Below, piece after piece: positions 15,574-24,935 of a DNA stretch of 64,000 nucleotides (position 1 is the stretch's first letter; every line of letters starts with the position of its first letter). The stretch lies in the NCBI RefSeq assembly GCF_014290175.1, contig NZ_JACOOR010000007.1, forward strand, positions 1-64,000. The letters are read 5' to 3'. The notes beneath the pieces were generated by a model. The model worked only from the letters and a program-made list of their open reading frames with translations. It ran no database searches and had not been told where the DNA came from. The stretch comes from Anaerosacchariphilus hominis. GTDB lineage: Bacteria; Bacillota; Clostridia; Lachnospirales; Lachnospiraceae. Both the position numbers and the translations under genes were made by a program.

Positions 15574-16038
15574 ATGAATAAAGTAATTTTAATGGGACGT
15601 TTAACCCGTGACCCGGATGTACGTTACTCTCAGGGAGAGAGCGCTACAGCAGTGGCGAGATATACACTGGCAGTAGATCGCAGATTCAGAAGAGACGGAG
15701 ATGCAAGCGCTGATTTCATCGGCTGCGTGGCATTCGGACGTCAGGCTGAGTTCGCGGAGAAGTATCTGCGTCAGGGCACGAAGATTGCGATTACCGGACG
15801 TATCCAGACCGGCAGTTATACAAATCGTGAGGGACAGAAGGTCTATACCACAGACGTGGTCGTAGAGGAGCAGGAGTTCGCAGAGAGCAAGGCGGCAGCA
15901 GGCGAGCATGCAGGCGGCTTCCAGTCTCAGCAGAATCAGGCAAATCCCTTCCAGTCCGCACCGACTCCTTCCGCAGCAGCGGGAGACGGCTTTATGAACA
16001 TCCCGGATGGTATCGACGAAGAATTACCGTTTAACTAA
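15574..16038 (+). CDS. ssb: Single-stranded DNA-binding protein
   Basis: 154 residues. The N-terminal OB fold (about 1-105) starts MNKVILMGRLTRDPDVRYSQ and includes FIGCVAFGRQAEFAEKYLRQG. A glutamine/alanine-rich flexible linker follows, ending in the acidic tip GIDEELPFN, the usual protein-interaction tail. It coats single-stranded DNA in replication and repair. It lies 39 bases after rpsF with GTGGAGG upstream, in the classic position between the genes for S6 and S18. Confidence 0.98.
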   Translation: MNKVILMGRLTRDPDVRYSQGESATAVARYTLAVDRRFRRDGDASADFIGCVAFGRQAEFAEKYLRQGTKIAITGRIQTGSYTNREGQKVYTTDVVVEEQEFAESKAAAGEHAGGFQSQQNQANPFQSAPTPSAAAGDGFMNIPDGIDEELPFN

Positions 16039-16079
16039 CAATCATGGAACAGTGAAGAGTATAAAAGGAGGTAAAAGCC

Positions 16080-16346
16080 ATGGCTTACACAAAATCCGAT
16101 AGAGGCGACGCTCCGATGAGACGGAGAGGCATGGGACGCAGAAGAAAGAAAGTCTGCGTATTCTGTGGAAAAGAGAACAACGAGATTAACTACAAGGATG
16201 TAGCGAAATTAAAGAGATACGTGTCTGAGAGAGGAAAAATCCTTCCCAGAAGAATCACAGGAAACTGTGCAAAGCACCAGAGAGCTCTGACTGTAGCTAT
16301 CAAGAGAGCACGTCACATTTCCCTGATGCCGTACGTAATGGACTAA
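16080..16346 (+). CDS. rpsR: 30S ribosomal protein S18
   Basis: 88 residues. A basic N-terminal extension is followed by [25 protein letters not shown] and [29 protein letters not shown], the S18 core that pairs with S6. C26, C29 and C59 fit the zinc-binding (C+) form of S18. AAAGGAGGTAAAAGCC precedes the ATG. It is the last gene of the operon, with a terminator 20 bases on. Confidence 0.98.
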   Translation: MAYTKSDRGDAPMRRRGMGRRRKKVCVFCGKENNEINYKDVAKLKRYVSERGKILPRRITGNCAKHQRALTVAIKRARHISLMPYVMD

Positions 16347-16365
16347 TTCATTTACGGAAATCAGA

Positions 16366-16395
16366 CCCCGCAGTCGTAATGGCTGCGGGGTTTTG
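16366..16395 (+). terminator. Terminator after rpsR
   Basis: Stem CCCCGCAG / CTGCGGGG with a 9-base loop, followed by TTTTG. Confidence 0.88.
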
Positions 16396-16413
16396 TTATG
16401 AAAGAGGAAAATT

Positions 16414-18348
16414 ATGATTCAAAAGAAAAAACTGAATCAGTTTTATATAGAGCAATATGAGCGGGCAGGCCGCAAAAAGCCGAAAAAGCCCGTAAAGGAA
16501 GCGGGCATGCAGGCCAGAATCGCAAAGATTCAGAAGACCCTGCGCAGCGCCAGATCGGGACAGATCAACATCCGTACCCTGGAAGAGCTGCACCGGCAGC
16601 TAAAGAACACGGCTTCCTATGCCTACCGCAGAAACAAAGAGGATTTGATACAGGCCCTCAATGAGGAAATGCTGCCCAGGCTGCTGGAGCTGGATCTGGG
16701 CATGCTGCTGGCCGAGCAGAAGGACGGTATCAATGGGGAATTCCTGGCCTGGGCCCGGAGAACCATGCCCTGCGCCATCTGCCAGGAGCCTTTGTTTACC
16801 CTGTATCCCAAGTTCCGCCGTTATAAGGTGACGAACAAGATCCTGGAGCTGGTTCCGGCCCGGCCGGAGATGGAGTTTTTGGAGGTGCGGGAGCTGCACC
16901 GGCATTTTATTCTGCACATCGGCCCCACCAACAGCGGTAAGACCTTCCGTTCCCTGGAGCGACTGAAGAAAGCAGAGTGCGGCGTCTATCTGGGCCCATT
17001 ACGTCTGCTGGCCCTGGAGGTTTATGAACAGATGAAGCGGGCGGGCATTCCCTGTACCATGCGGACAGGACAGGAGTGCATCGAGGAAGCCGGCAGCCGA
17101 ATCATGTCCTCCACCATCGAGATGGCAGATTTTGATGAAAATTATGACATTGCGGTCATCGACGAGGCCCAGCTGGTGGCGGATACGGATCGTGGCCACT
17201 CCTGGACCAAGGCGGTGCTGGGACTGCGGGCAAAGGAGATCCATATCTGTATGAGTCCTGCAGCGGAGGAAGTCATTTGTCATCTTATCGGTCTGTGCCG
17301 GGATGACTATGAGATTCGCCGTTACGAGAGAAAAACTGAGCTGATTTGCGAGGATACGCCCTTTATATTCCCGGACGACGTGCAGGAGGGAGACGCCCTC
17401 ATCGCTTTTTCCAAGAAGTCTGTACTGGATATTTCGGGACGGCTGGAAGAAGCGGGCGTCAAGTCCAGCGTCATCTACGGCAGTCTGCCCCCGGAGATCC
17501 GCCGCCGCCAGACCCGCCTGTTCAACCAGAAAAAGACCAAGGTGGCCGTGGCCACAGACGCCATCGGTATGGGCCTGAATCTGCCGGTGCGGCGTATCAT
17601 CTTCATGCAGACAGACAAGTTCGACGGCGTCAGCCGCCGACCCTTAAAGATTCCCGAAGTGAAGCAGATCGCAGGCCGGGCCGGACGCTTCGGCATCTAT
17701 GATAAGGGTTATGTGAACGCCCCGGGCGAGCGGGAGCTGGCCTTCATCCGGGAACTGTACCAGGCGGAGGAAGAGCCCCTGACCCAGGTAAACCTGGGAT
17801 TCCCCCAGATCCTGCTGGATATCGACGCGCCTCTGGACGAGCTCATGAAGATCTGGTACTCCGTTACCCCCTCAGAGCCCTTTGTAAAGGAAAATATCGA
17901 CGAGGCCCTGTATCTTTATGAGCAGGCGAAAAGATACCGGAACCAGATCGACGGCTTTGAGAATAAGCATCTGGTCTACAAAATGATCACTTGTCCCATC
18001 GACATCAAGGATCGCAGAGTAGTATCCCTGTGGCTCAATTACTGCAGAACCTACACAGCGGACGTGTGCCTGGAAAAGCCGGAGTTCTACCGGGATCGGA
18101 AGGGCGGTATCATGCAGTATGAGACCTATTACAAGCAGCTGGACCTGTACTACCAGTTCTCCCACCGCATGCAGAAGGAAGTGGACGAGGAATGGCTGGC
18201 CGCCCAGCGGGAAAAGACTGAGATGCGGATTATGAACTACCTGGCCAAAGGAAAACAGAATTACATCGCACGCTGCAAATACTGTGGAAAGCTCCTGCCC
18301 CTGGGCACGCCCTTCCAGGTATGCGACGACTGTTATGGGAAGCGCTGA
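16414..18348 (+). CDS. Suv3-like superfamily 2 RNA helicase
   Basis: 644 residues closely resembling the mitochondrial degradosome helicase Suv3. Walker A is the Suv3-style GPTNSGKT (170-177), then GVYLGPLRLLALEVYEQ and TGQE. The DEAQ box is at 250-253, FSKK at 332-335, IYGSLPP at 354-360 and VATDAIGMGLNL at 379-390. QIAGRAGRF (418-426) completes the core. An N-terminal helical region carries CAIC (120-123), and a zinc-ribbon tail has C621, C624, C637 and C640. By family it should unwind RNA or RNA/DNA duplexes, perhaps with a 3'-5' nuclease. It starts 67 bases after rpsR behind GAGGA. The partner and function in bacteria are not established. Confidence 0.88.
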   Translation: MIQKKKLNQFYIEQYERAGRKKPKKPVKEAGMQARIAKIQKTLRSARSGQINIRTLEELHRQLKNTASYAYRRNKEDLIQALNEEMLPRLLELDLGMLLAEQKDGINGEFLAWARRTMPCAICQEPLFTLYPKFRRYKVTNKILELVPARPEMEFLEVRELHRHFILHIGPTNSGKTFRSLERLKKAECGVYLGPLRLLALEVYEQMKRAGIPCTMRTGQECIEEAGSRIMSSTIEMADFDENYDIAVIDEAQLVADTDRGHSWTKAVLGLRAKEIHICMSPAAEEVICHLIGLCRDDYEIRRYERKTELICEDTPFIFPDDVQEGDALIAFSKKSVLDISGRLEEAGVKSSVIYGSLPPEIRRRQTRLFNQKKTKVAVATDAIGMGLNLPVRRIIFMQTDKFDGVSRRPLKIPEVKQIAGRAGRFGIYDKGYVNAPGERELAFIRELYQAEEEPLTQVNLGFPQILLDIDAPLDELMKIWYSVTPSEPFVKENIDEALYLYEQAKRYRNQIDGFENKHLVYKMITCPIDIKDRRVVSLWLNYCRTYTADVCLEKPEFYRDRKGGIMQYETYYKQLDLYYQFSHRMQKEVDEEWLAAQREKTEMRIMNYLAKGKQNYIARCKYCGKLLPLGTPFQVCDDCYGKR

Positions 18349-18400
18349 GAGGCGCTTCCTTTCTCTTTCTTTGTGCGGCAAAAGCTTTCTTTTGCTGTTC

Positions 18401-18430
18401 TTGTAAAGTGACAGTCAGTTGTGCTATAAT
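18401..18430 (+). promoter_or_regulatory. Promoter of gdpP-rplI-dnaB
   Basis: TTGTAA (18401-18406), an 18-base spacer, then a perfect TATAAT (18425-18430), 53 bases before gdpP. Confidence 0.7.
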
Positions 18431-18482
18431 AGAAATATTAAGTAGCAGACAAAGATGAAAAAGAATAATAGAGGGGACAAAA

Positions 18483-20531
18483 ATGAAAAGAAAGGTTCAG
18501 TTAAAGGGCCGCCTGAAGCGCTATGTTCAGTGGCCCATTCTGATGAGCATTCTGCTGCTGATCATGAATCTCTGCATGTATGCCGTGTCCGTAAAGGCCG
18601 GTATTCTGATGAGCGCCTTTGTGCTGCTGTACATGGGGATCGTGATCGTGCTGTACGTGCAGAACCGGAGCCAGATCTACGGAGAGCTGGTGTCTTTCGC
18701 CACCCAGTACGGACAGGTACAGAGGAAGCTTCTGAAGGAGCTTGCCATACCCTATGCGCTGCTGGACGAGGACGGCAAGGTTCTCTGGGCGAATACGGCT
18801 TTTTTTGTGGCCTGCGGCAAGGGCAAAAAAAATCTGCGGAAGTCCATTACCCACTTTTTCCCGGAATTCACCCTGGATTTACTGCCGGAGGATGATTTCG
18901 AAGACACCCGGGTGGTGCGGTTCTCTTCCGAGGAAAAGGACTACCGGGCGGATGTGCGCCGGGTTTACCTGGATCACATCATGGAGGACAATACTTTCCT
19001 GGACGTGGAAGAGGACGACGGCTATCTGATCGCGGTTTATCTCTTTGACGAGACAGAGATGAACCATTATATCCGCAGGATTAAGGAACAGCGTCTGGTA
19101 GCAGGCCTTCTGTATCTGGACAATTACGACGAAGCCCTGGACACGGTGGAGGAAGTCCGCCGTTCCCTGTTGGTGGCCCTGGTAGATCGGAAGATTAATA
19201 AGTATTTTGCCTCCTTTGGAGGTATCGTGAAGAATATCGAGAAGGATAAGTACTTTATCGCCATCCAGGAAAAGGATCTGCCCATCATGCGGGAGAATAA
19301 GTTTGAGATTCTTCAGGACGTTAAGACCGTCAATATCGGCAATGAAATGGCGGTTACTTTGAGCATGGGCTTTGGCTGCGCGGGAAAAACCTTTGCGGAA
19401 AATTATGAGTTTGCCCGGATCGCCATTGATCTGGCCCTGGCCCGCGGCGGCGATCAGGTGGTTATCCGGGAGGGCGAGAAGATCTCTTATTTTGGCGGAA
19501 AGACCCAGCAGGTAGAGAAAACCACAAGGGTCAAGGCCCGGGTAAAGGCCCACGCTCTCCGGGAGTTTATCGAGAGCCGGGATAAGGTGATGGTAATGGG
19601 ACACCGCCAGACGGACGCGGATTCCTTCGGTGCGGCCATCGGTATCTACCGGGCAGCCAAGGTGCTGGGCAAGCGTGCTTATGTGGTAATGAATGAGGTG
19701 ACCACCTCAGTGCGGCCTATGAAGGCCTGCTTTGAGGATAATCCGGTCTACGAGTCGGACATGTTCCTGAGCAGCGAGCAGGCCATTGAGATGATTGACC
19801 GGAATACGGTACTGGTGGTGGTGGATACGAACCGTCCCAGCTATACGGAGTGTCCGGAGCTTCTGTCCCGGACGCCCACCATCGTGGTACTGGATCATCA
19901 TCGGCAGACCAATGAGCAGATCGAGAACGCAGTGCTCTCTTATATCGAGCCCTACGCGTCTTCTGCCTGCGAAATGGTAGCGGAGATTTTGCAGTATTTT
20001 GACGAAGGACTAAAGATTAAAGCGGTGGAGGCGGACTGTCTCTACGGCGGTATCATCATTGACACGAATAATTTTACCAGCAAGACGGGAGTGCGTACCT
20101 TCGAGGCCGCGGCGTTCCTGCGCCGGTGCGGAGCGGACGTAACCCGTGTCCGCAAGATGTTCCGGAATGATATGAGCGAGTACAAGGCCAGAGCCGAGGC
20201 GGTGCGCCACGCGGAGCTGTATCACGGCTTTGCCATCGCCGTCTGCCCCAATGAAAGTCTGGAAAGCCCCACCATCGTGGGAGCCCAGGCAGCCAACGAG
20301 CTTCTGGACATCAACGGGGTCCGGGCTTCTGTGGTGTTGACCGATTACCAGCATAAGACCTATGTGAGCGCCCGTTCCATCGACGAGGTGAACGTACAGC
20401 TCCTGGCGGAGCGCATGGGTGGCGGCGGCCACCTGAATATGGCCGGAGCCCAGCTGGACTGCGGTGTGGAAGAGGCCATGGAGATTGTAAAGCACACCAT
20501 TGACAAGCTGCATGAGGAAGGAGAATTTTAA
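18483..20531 (+). CDS. gdpP: Cyclic di-AMP phosphodiesterase GdpP
   Basis: 682 residues, slightly longer than B. subtilis GdpP. Two N-terminal transmembrane helices (about 15-60) are followed by a PAS-like domain (about 80-170) and a degenerate GGDEF domain (about 195-335). A DHH-DHHA1 catalytic module (about 360-670) ends the protein. DHH landmarks are GHRQTDADS near 372, VLDHHRQT near 467 and GGGGHLNMAGAQ near 646. It hydrolyses c-di-AMP to pApA at the membrane, controlling potassium and osmolyte balance and wall stress responses. The gene order gdpP-rplI-dnaB is conserved in Firmicutes, and the rplI start follows its stop by one base. Confidence 0.96.
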   Translation: MKRKVQLKGRLKRYVQWPILMSILLLIMNLCMYAVSVKAGILMSAFVLLYMGIVIVLYVQNRSQIYGELVSFATQYGQVQRKLLKELAIPYALLDEDGKVLWANTAFFVACGKGKKNLRKSITHFFPEFTLDLLPEDDFEDTRVVRFSSEEKDYRADVRRVYLDHIMEDNTFLDVEEDDGYLIAVYLFDETEMNHYIRRIKEQRLVAGLLYLDNYDEALDTVEEVRRSLLVALVDRKINKYFASFGGIVKNIEKDKYFIAIQEKDLPIMRENKFEILQDVKTVNIGNEMAVTLSMGFGCAGKTFAENYEFARIAIDLALARGGDQVVIREGEKISYFGGKTQQVEKTTRVKARVKAHALREFIESRDKVMVMGHRQTDADSFGAAIGIYRAAKVLGKRAYVVMNEVTTSVRPMKACFEDNPVYESDMFLSSEQAIEMIDRNTVLVVVDTNRPSYTECPELLSRTPTIVVLDHHRQTNEQIENAVLSYIEPYASSACEMVAEILQYFDEGLKIKAVEADCLYGGIIIDTNNFTSKTGVRTFEAAAFLRRCGADVTRVRKMFRNDMSEYKARAEAVRHAELYHGFAIAVCPNESLESPTIVGAQAANELLDINGVRASVVLTDYQHKTYVSARSIDEVNVQLLAERMGGGGHLNMAGAQLDCGVEEAMEIVKHTIDKLHEEGEF

Positions 20532-20532
20532 C

Positions 20533-20979
20533 ATGAAAGTAATTCTGATTGAAGATGTAAAGTCCCTGGGTAAAAAGGGACAGTTAGTAGATGTAAACGA
20601 CGGATACGCAAGAAACTTCATCCTGGCAAAGAGGCTGGGACTGGAAGCTACTCCCAAGAACCTGAACGATCTGAAGCTGAAAAAGGCCAACGACGAGAAG
20701 GTGGCAAAGGAGATCTATGAGGAGGCAAAGGCCTTCGGCGAGCGCCTGAAGGAGATGGAGGTTAACGTAACCATCAAGACTGGAGAAGGCGGCAAGATCT
20801 TCGGCTCCGTATCCTCCAAAGAGATCGCGGAGGCAGCGAAGGCACAGCTTGGCATTGAGCTGGATAAGAAAAAAATGGTGCTTCCCAGCCCCATCAAGAC
20901 TCTGGGTACCACCCTGGTTCCCATTAAGCTGCATCCCAAGGTAACCTCCGAACTGAAAGTCAACGTAAGAGAAGCATAA
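20533..20979 (+). CDS. rplI: 50S ribosomal protein L9
   Basis: 148 residues, full length for L9. The N-terminal domain starts MKVILIEDVKSLGKKGQLV and includes GYARNFILAKRLG. A long connecting helix follows (about 50-80), then the C-terminal RNA-binding domain. It binds domain V of 23S rRNA. The ATG lies just after the gdpP stop, with GAAGGAG inside gdpP acting as ribosome site, so translation is coupled. Confidence 0.98.
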   Translation: MKVILIEDVKSLGKKGQLVDVNDGYARNFILAKRLGLEATPKNLNDLKLKKANDEKVAKEIYEEAKAFGERLKEMEVNVTIKTGEGGKIFGSVSSKEIAEAAKAQLGIELDKKKMVLPSPIKTLGTTLVPIKLHPKVTSELKVNVREA

Positions 20980-20991
20980 GAGAGCTGTAAG

Positions 20992-22335
20992 ATGGAAGAA
21001 GCAATCATCAAACGAGTGATGCCTCACAATATCGAGGCGGAGCAGTCTGTCATCGGCTCCATGATCATGGACCGGGAGGCAGTGCTGGTGGCGTCGGAGC
21101 TTCTGACTGGGGAGGATTTCTACCAGAGGCAGTACGGCGTAGTCTTTGACGCCATGGTAGATCTGTTCAGCCGGGACGAGCCGGTGGATCTGGTGACCCT
21201 GCAGAATGAGCTGCGGTCCCGGGATGTGCCGGAGGAGGTCAGCAGCATGGAGTTCGTCCGGGAGATTCTGGAGCGGGTCCCCACCTCTGCTAATGTAAAA
21301 TATTATGCCAATATCGTGGCGGAGAAGTCCACTCTCCGGAAGCTGATCCGCCTGAATGACGAGATCAATAACCTGTGCTATGCCGGAACCGAGCCGCTGG
21401 AAAATGTGCTCGATCAAACGGAAAAGAAGGTTTTCGATCTGGTACAGCGCCGGAACGCCGGAGACTTCGTGCCCATCAAGCAGGTGGTTCTGAACGCCAT
21501 TGAGAAGATCGAAGCGGCCTCCCGTACCAAGGGAAATGTCACAGGTATCGCCACCGGATTTAAGGATCTGGACTATCAGACCTCAGGCTTTCAGCCATCG
21601 GATCTGATTCTGATCGCGGCCCGTCCCTCCATGGGAAAGACCGCCTTTGTACTGAATATCGCCCAGTATATGGCTTTCCGCAGTGGAGAGACCGTAGCCA
21701 TTTTCAGCCTGGAGATGTCCAAGGAGCAGCTGGTGAACCGACTTCTGTCCATGGAGTCCGGCGTAGATGCCCAGAAGCTTCGAAACGGTAATCTGTCCGA
21801 TACGGACTGGGAGCGCCTGGTGGAGGGCGCCGAGGGCGTGGCCCGGTCGAACCTGATCATCGACGATACGCCTGGTATCACCCTGGCGGAGCTCCGAAGC
21901 AAGTGCCGGAAGTACAAGCTGGAGAATAAGCTGGGAATCATCATGATCGACTACCTGCAGCTCATGTCCGGTGGCGGACGATCCTCCGATTCCAGACAGC
22001 AGGAGATCTCCGACATCTCGAGAGGCCTGAAGAGTCTGGCCCGTGAGCTGAACGTGCCGGTGGTGGCCCTGTCCCAGCTGAGCCGTGCGGTGGAGCAGCG
22101 TCCCGATCACCGGCCCATGCTTTCGGATCTGCGTGAGTCGGGAGCTATCGAGCAGGATGCGGATATGGTTATGTTCCTGTACCGCGATTCCTATTATAAT
22201 AAGGATACAGAGCTGAAGAACCTGGCGGAGGTCATTGTGGCCAAGCAGAGAAATGGCCCCATCGGCACCATCAATCTGCTGTGGATGCCCGAGTACACCA
22301 CCTTTAAGAACTTTAAGCCGGGTCCACCGGTATAA
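20992..22335 (+). CDS. dnaB: Replicative DNA helicase DnaB
   Basis: 447 residues, full length for the hexameric replication fork helicase (DnaC in Bacillus naming). The N-terminal helical domain begins MPHNIEAEQSVIGSMI (about 9-24), followed by the RecA-like motor. Walker A is ARPSMGKTAF near 207-216, Walker B is LGIIMIDYLQLM, and the DnaB signature ALSQLSRAVEQRPDHRP and DLRESGAIEQDAD follow. No intein is seen. It starts 12 bases after rplI. Confidence 0.98.
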   Translation: MEEAIIKRVMPHNIEAEQSVIGSMIMDREAVLVASELLTGEDFYQRQYGVVFDAMVDLFSRDEPVDLVTLQNELRSRDVPEEVSSMEFVREILERVPTSANVKYYANIVAEKSTLRKLIRLNDEINNLCYAGTEPLENVLDQTEKKVFDLVQRRNAGDFVPIKQVVLNAIEKIEAASRTKGNVTGIATGFKDLDYQTSGFQPSDLILIAARPSMGKTAFVLNIAQYMAFRSGETVAIFSLEMSKEQLVNRLLSMESGVDAQKLRNGNLSDTDWERLVEGAEGVARSNLIIDDTPGITLAELRSKCRKYKLENKLGIIMIDYLQLMSGGGRSSDSRQQEISDISRGLKSLARELNVPVVALSQLSRAVEQRPDHRPMLSDLRESGAIEQDADMVMFLYRDSYYNKDTELKNLAEVIVAKQRNGPIGTINLLWMPEYTTFKNFKPGPPV

Positions 22336-22484
22336 AAGACATAAAATATAGGAAAAATCCGGACCGATTCCGTAGGGAACAGATGTATAACGGCTGAAAA
22401 ACAAAAATATTTTGGAAATCATACAATATAACAAAATAATTTTAAAACGAATGACAAAATCACCGGAGCAACAGAAAAAGATAC

Positions 22485-22514
22485 TTGAAAGCCCCGGAGC
22501 CTCTGTGCTAAGAT
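22485..22514 (+). promoter_or_regulatory. Promoter upstream of an early terminator
   Basis: TTGAAA (22485-22490), an 18-base spacer, then TAAGAT (22509-22514). Transcription would begin near 22521 and reach the terminator at 22551-22587, giving a ~65-base RNA or an attenuated leader for the symporter. Confidence 0.55.
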
Positions 22515-22550
22515 ATAGAAAATCGCGCAGGAGTTAAAAGTGAAATGTCG

Positions 22551-22587
22551 ACGGAGACAACCAGATACAGGTTGTCTCCGTTTTTTT
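22551..22587 (+). terminator. Terminator or attenuator before the AGCS symporter
   Basis: A perfect 12-bp stem ACGGAGACAACC / GGTTGTCTCCGT with a 7-base loop and seven T residues. It sits 59 bases before the symporter start and downstream of the only visible promoter. Confidence 0.88.
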
Positions 22588-22645
22588 ACTCTACAGGAAA
22601 CCACTGCGGCGGAGAGGCAGTAGAGCGCGTGAGGAGGATGAGGTT

Positions 22646-24199
22646 ATGATTGATATGATTACCAATGTAAACGGTGCGGTCAACAACGTGGTGTGGGGCT
22701 GGCCGGCATTGATTTTGCTGGGCTTTACGGGAGTGCTGATGACTTCCATGACGGGCTTCTTCCAGCTGTCCCATCTGGGCCACTGGCTGAAGAATACCAT
22801 CGGCTCCATTTTCAGTGATAAGAATATCACGAAGCACACGGAGGATCGGAGTATTTCTCAGTTCCAATCCCTGTGTACGGCCCTGGCAGCCACCGTGGGT
22901 ACCGGCAATATCGTGGGCGTGGCGGGAGCCATCGCCGTAGGCGGCCCTGGCGCGGTGTTCTGGATGTGGCTCATCGCTTTCTTCGGTATGATGACCAACT
23001 ACTCCGAGAACGTGCTGGGTATCCTGTACCGCCAGAAAAACGGCAAGGGCGAGTGGGCCGGAGGCGCCATGTACTATCTGCGGGACGGCCTGGGCGCTAA
23101 GAAGGGCTGTAAGAAGCTGGGCACCGTGCTGGCAGTTCTCTTTTCCTGTTTCTGCCTGCTGGCCTCCTTCGGTATCGGCAATATGAGCCAGGTAAACTCC
23201 ATGGTAAGTAATGTATACACGGCTTTCGGTATTCCGAAGCTGGCCACCGGCATCTTTCTCTTCGCAGCGGTGGCGCTGGTGGTCATCGGCGGCCTGAAGC
23301 GTATCGCGGCCATCACAGAGAAAATCGTTCCTTTTATGGTGTTGCTGTATCTGCTGGGGACTTTAGTCATCATTGGCATGAACATTTCTACGATTCCGGC
23401 TGTGTTCGTATCGATTTTCAAGGGCGCTTTCGCCATGAAGTCCGTGGGCGGCGGCATCGTGGGATCCGGTATCGCCCTGGCCATGAAAATGGGTATGAAG
23501 CGAGGCGTATTTTCCAACGAGGCGGGCCTAGGATCTTCTGTTATGGTACATTCCAGCTCCAATGTGAAAGAGCCGGTGCGCCAGGGCATGTGGGGCATCT
23601 TTGAAGTGTTCGCGGACACTATCGTGGTCTGCACCCTGACGGCGCTGACCATTCTCAGCTCCGGCGCGGTGGATCTGGCCACCGGACAGCTGACCGGCCA
23701 GGCGGCTGCCATCGAGTCCAGCTCCCTGGTGAGCTATGCCTTCGGCAATCATTTCGGCTTTCTGGGATCCGCCTTTGTGGCCGTCGCGATTCTGCTGTTC
23801 GCCTACTCCACCGTACTGGGCTGGAGCCATTACGGCGCGACGGCCTGCGAGTACCTGTTCGGCACCGGAGCTACGAAAATCTATCGGATGATCTTCGCGA
23901 TTATTGTGTTGGCTGGTTCCGTAATGAAAGCACAGCTGGCCTGGGATATCTCCGATACCTTCAACGGCCTGATGATGCTTCCGAACCTGATAGGCGTGGT
24001 GACCCTGTCGCCCATAGTCATGCGCTGTACAAAGAATTATGTGGCCCGGAACCTGCACGGCGAAAAGGTGGAACCCATGCTGTCCATGTTCCCGGACATT
24101 CAGAAGATGCAGGAGGCGGCATTGAAGGAAGAGCTGAGAGAGGAAGCAGATGCGGCGGCTATCGCCTATGGAGCTTCTGATTCCGTGGCAAAAGATTAA
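22646..24199 (+). CDS. Alanine/glycine:cation symporter (AGCS family)
   Basis: 517 residues with about 11 transmembrane helices. The AGCS signature GTGNIVGVAGAIAVGGPGAVFWMW (about 91-114) and FSNEAGLGSS near 290-299 are plain. It imports alanine or glycine with sodium (possibly protons) at the cytoplasmic membrane. The cytosolic tail after about 480 is hydrophilic and acidic. GAGGATGAGG lies upstream of the ATG. The substrate within the family is inferred. Confidence 0.93.
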   Translation: MIDMITNVNGAVNNVVWGWPALILLGFTGVLMTSMTGFFQLSHLGHWLKNTIGSIFSDKNITKHTEDRSISQFQSLCTALAATVGTGNIVGVAGAIAVGGPGAVFWMWLIAFFGMMTNYSENVLGILYRQKNGKGEWAGGAMYYLRDGLGAKKGCKKLGTVLAVLFSCFCLLASFGIGNMSQVNSMVSNVYTAFGIPKLATGIFLFAAVALVVIGGLKRIAAITEKIVPFMVLLYLLGTLVIIGMNISTIPAVFVSIFKGAFAMKSVGGGIVGSGIALAMKMGMKRGVFSNEAGLGSSVMVHSSSNVKEPVRQGMWGIFEVFADTIVVCTLTALTILSSGAVDLATGQLTGQAAAIESSSLVSYAFGNHFGFLGSAFVAVAILLFAYSTVLGWSHYGATACEYLFGTGATKIYRMIFAIIVLAGSVMKAQLAWDISDTFNGLMMLPNLIGVVTLSPIVMRCTKNYVARNLHGEKVEPMLSMFPDIQKMQEAALKEELREEADAAAIAYGASDSVAKD

Positions 24200-24248
24200 G
24201 AATTTTTCAAATATGGAATTGCATTGATATGGAATTTCCAAAATATGG

Positions 24249-24276
24249 TTGAAATTTTCCCGAAACCTGTTATACT
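24249..24276 (+). promoter_or_regulatory. Promoter of merR-type regulator with ATATGGAA repeats
   Basis: TTGAAA (24249-24254), a 16-base spacer, then TATACT (24271-24276). The preceding 70 bases contain ATATGGAA three times and a TGGAATTTCCA palindrome, plausible binding sites for the regulator encoded next. Confidence 0.5.
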
Positions 24277-24341
24277 GTTGAATATGGAAAAATATTACAT
24301 TTCCACAGAGCAAACCCACAGAAGGACAGGAGGAGAGTTTC

Positions 24342-24935
24342 ATGAGCGAAGTACGTTATATGATATCTGATGCGGCGAAGCTGGTGGACGTGGAAGCACA
24401 TGTGCTGCGCTACTGGGAAGAGGAACTGAAGCTTCCCATCGGGCGCAATGAAATGAGCCACCGTTACTATACGGAGGAAAATATTCGGTTATTCCGGCAT
24501 ATCAAGGAACTGAAGGATCGGGGCGTGCAGTTGAAAGCTATCAAACTGCTGCTTCCGGATTTGGAAAAGGGGGATACGGAGATCACCCATCTGGTGGCCC
24601 GGGTGGAGGGCCTGCCTGCGGAGGAAGGCGAGGAACATGCCCGGGAAGAGAAGATGCAGCAGTTCCAGTGCATCATGAGCCGCCTGATTTCCGAGGCCCT
24701 GGAGGACCACACGGAGAAGATGGGCTGCGAGATCGGAACCCAGGTCAGCAGCCAGGTTATTAAGGAGATGGACTACCTGCTCCGCATGAAGGAGGAGCGG
24801 GAGGACGAGCGTTTCCGCCGTCTGGACGAGACTATCCGGAATTCTCAGAAAAACCGCAGGGAAAAGGCGACCCTTGCAAAAGAAGAAAAGAAAAAATGGA
24901 GCTTTTTCGGACAGAAAAAAGGACAGGTCTTTTGA
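24342..24935 (+). CDS. MerR family transcriptional regulator
   Basis: 197 residues. An N-terminal MerR helix-turn-helix (about 5-70), YMISDAAKLVDVEAHVLRYWEEELKLP followed by SHRYYTEENIRLFRHIKELKDRGVQLKAIK, is clear. The rest is a long charged helical region with a coiled-coil character (about 125-175) and a basic tail. There is no cysteine pattern for metal sensing. It resembles the group related to chromosome-anchoring RacA-type proteins as much as effector-sensing MerR regulators. AGGAGGAGAG precedes the ATG. The terminator overlaps the last codons. Confidence 0.85.
   Translation: MSEVRYMISDAAKLVDVEAHVLRYWEEELKLPIGRNEMSHRYYTEENIRLFRHIKELKDRGVQLKAIKLLLPDLEKGDTEITHLVARVEGLPAEEGEEHAREEKMQQFQCIMSRLISEALEDHTEKMGCEIGTQVSSQVIKEMDYLLRMKEEREDERFRRLDETIRNSQKNRREKATLAKEEKKKWSFFGQKKGQVF

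Larger units (their letters stand above)
22336..22645 (+). other. dnaB-symporter intergenic region
   Basis: An AT-rich gap with no gene. Its first half shows nothing clear. The second half holds a promoter and, 37 bases later, a strong intrinsic terminator, both listed separately, then the ribosome site of the symporter gene. Confidence 0.7.
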
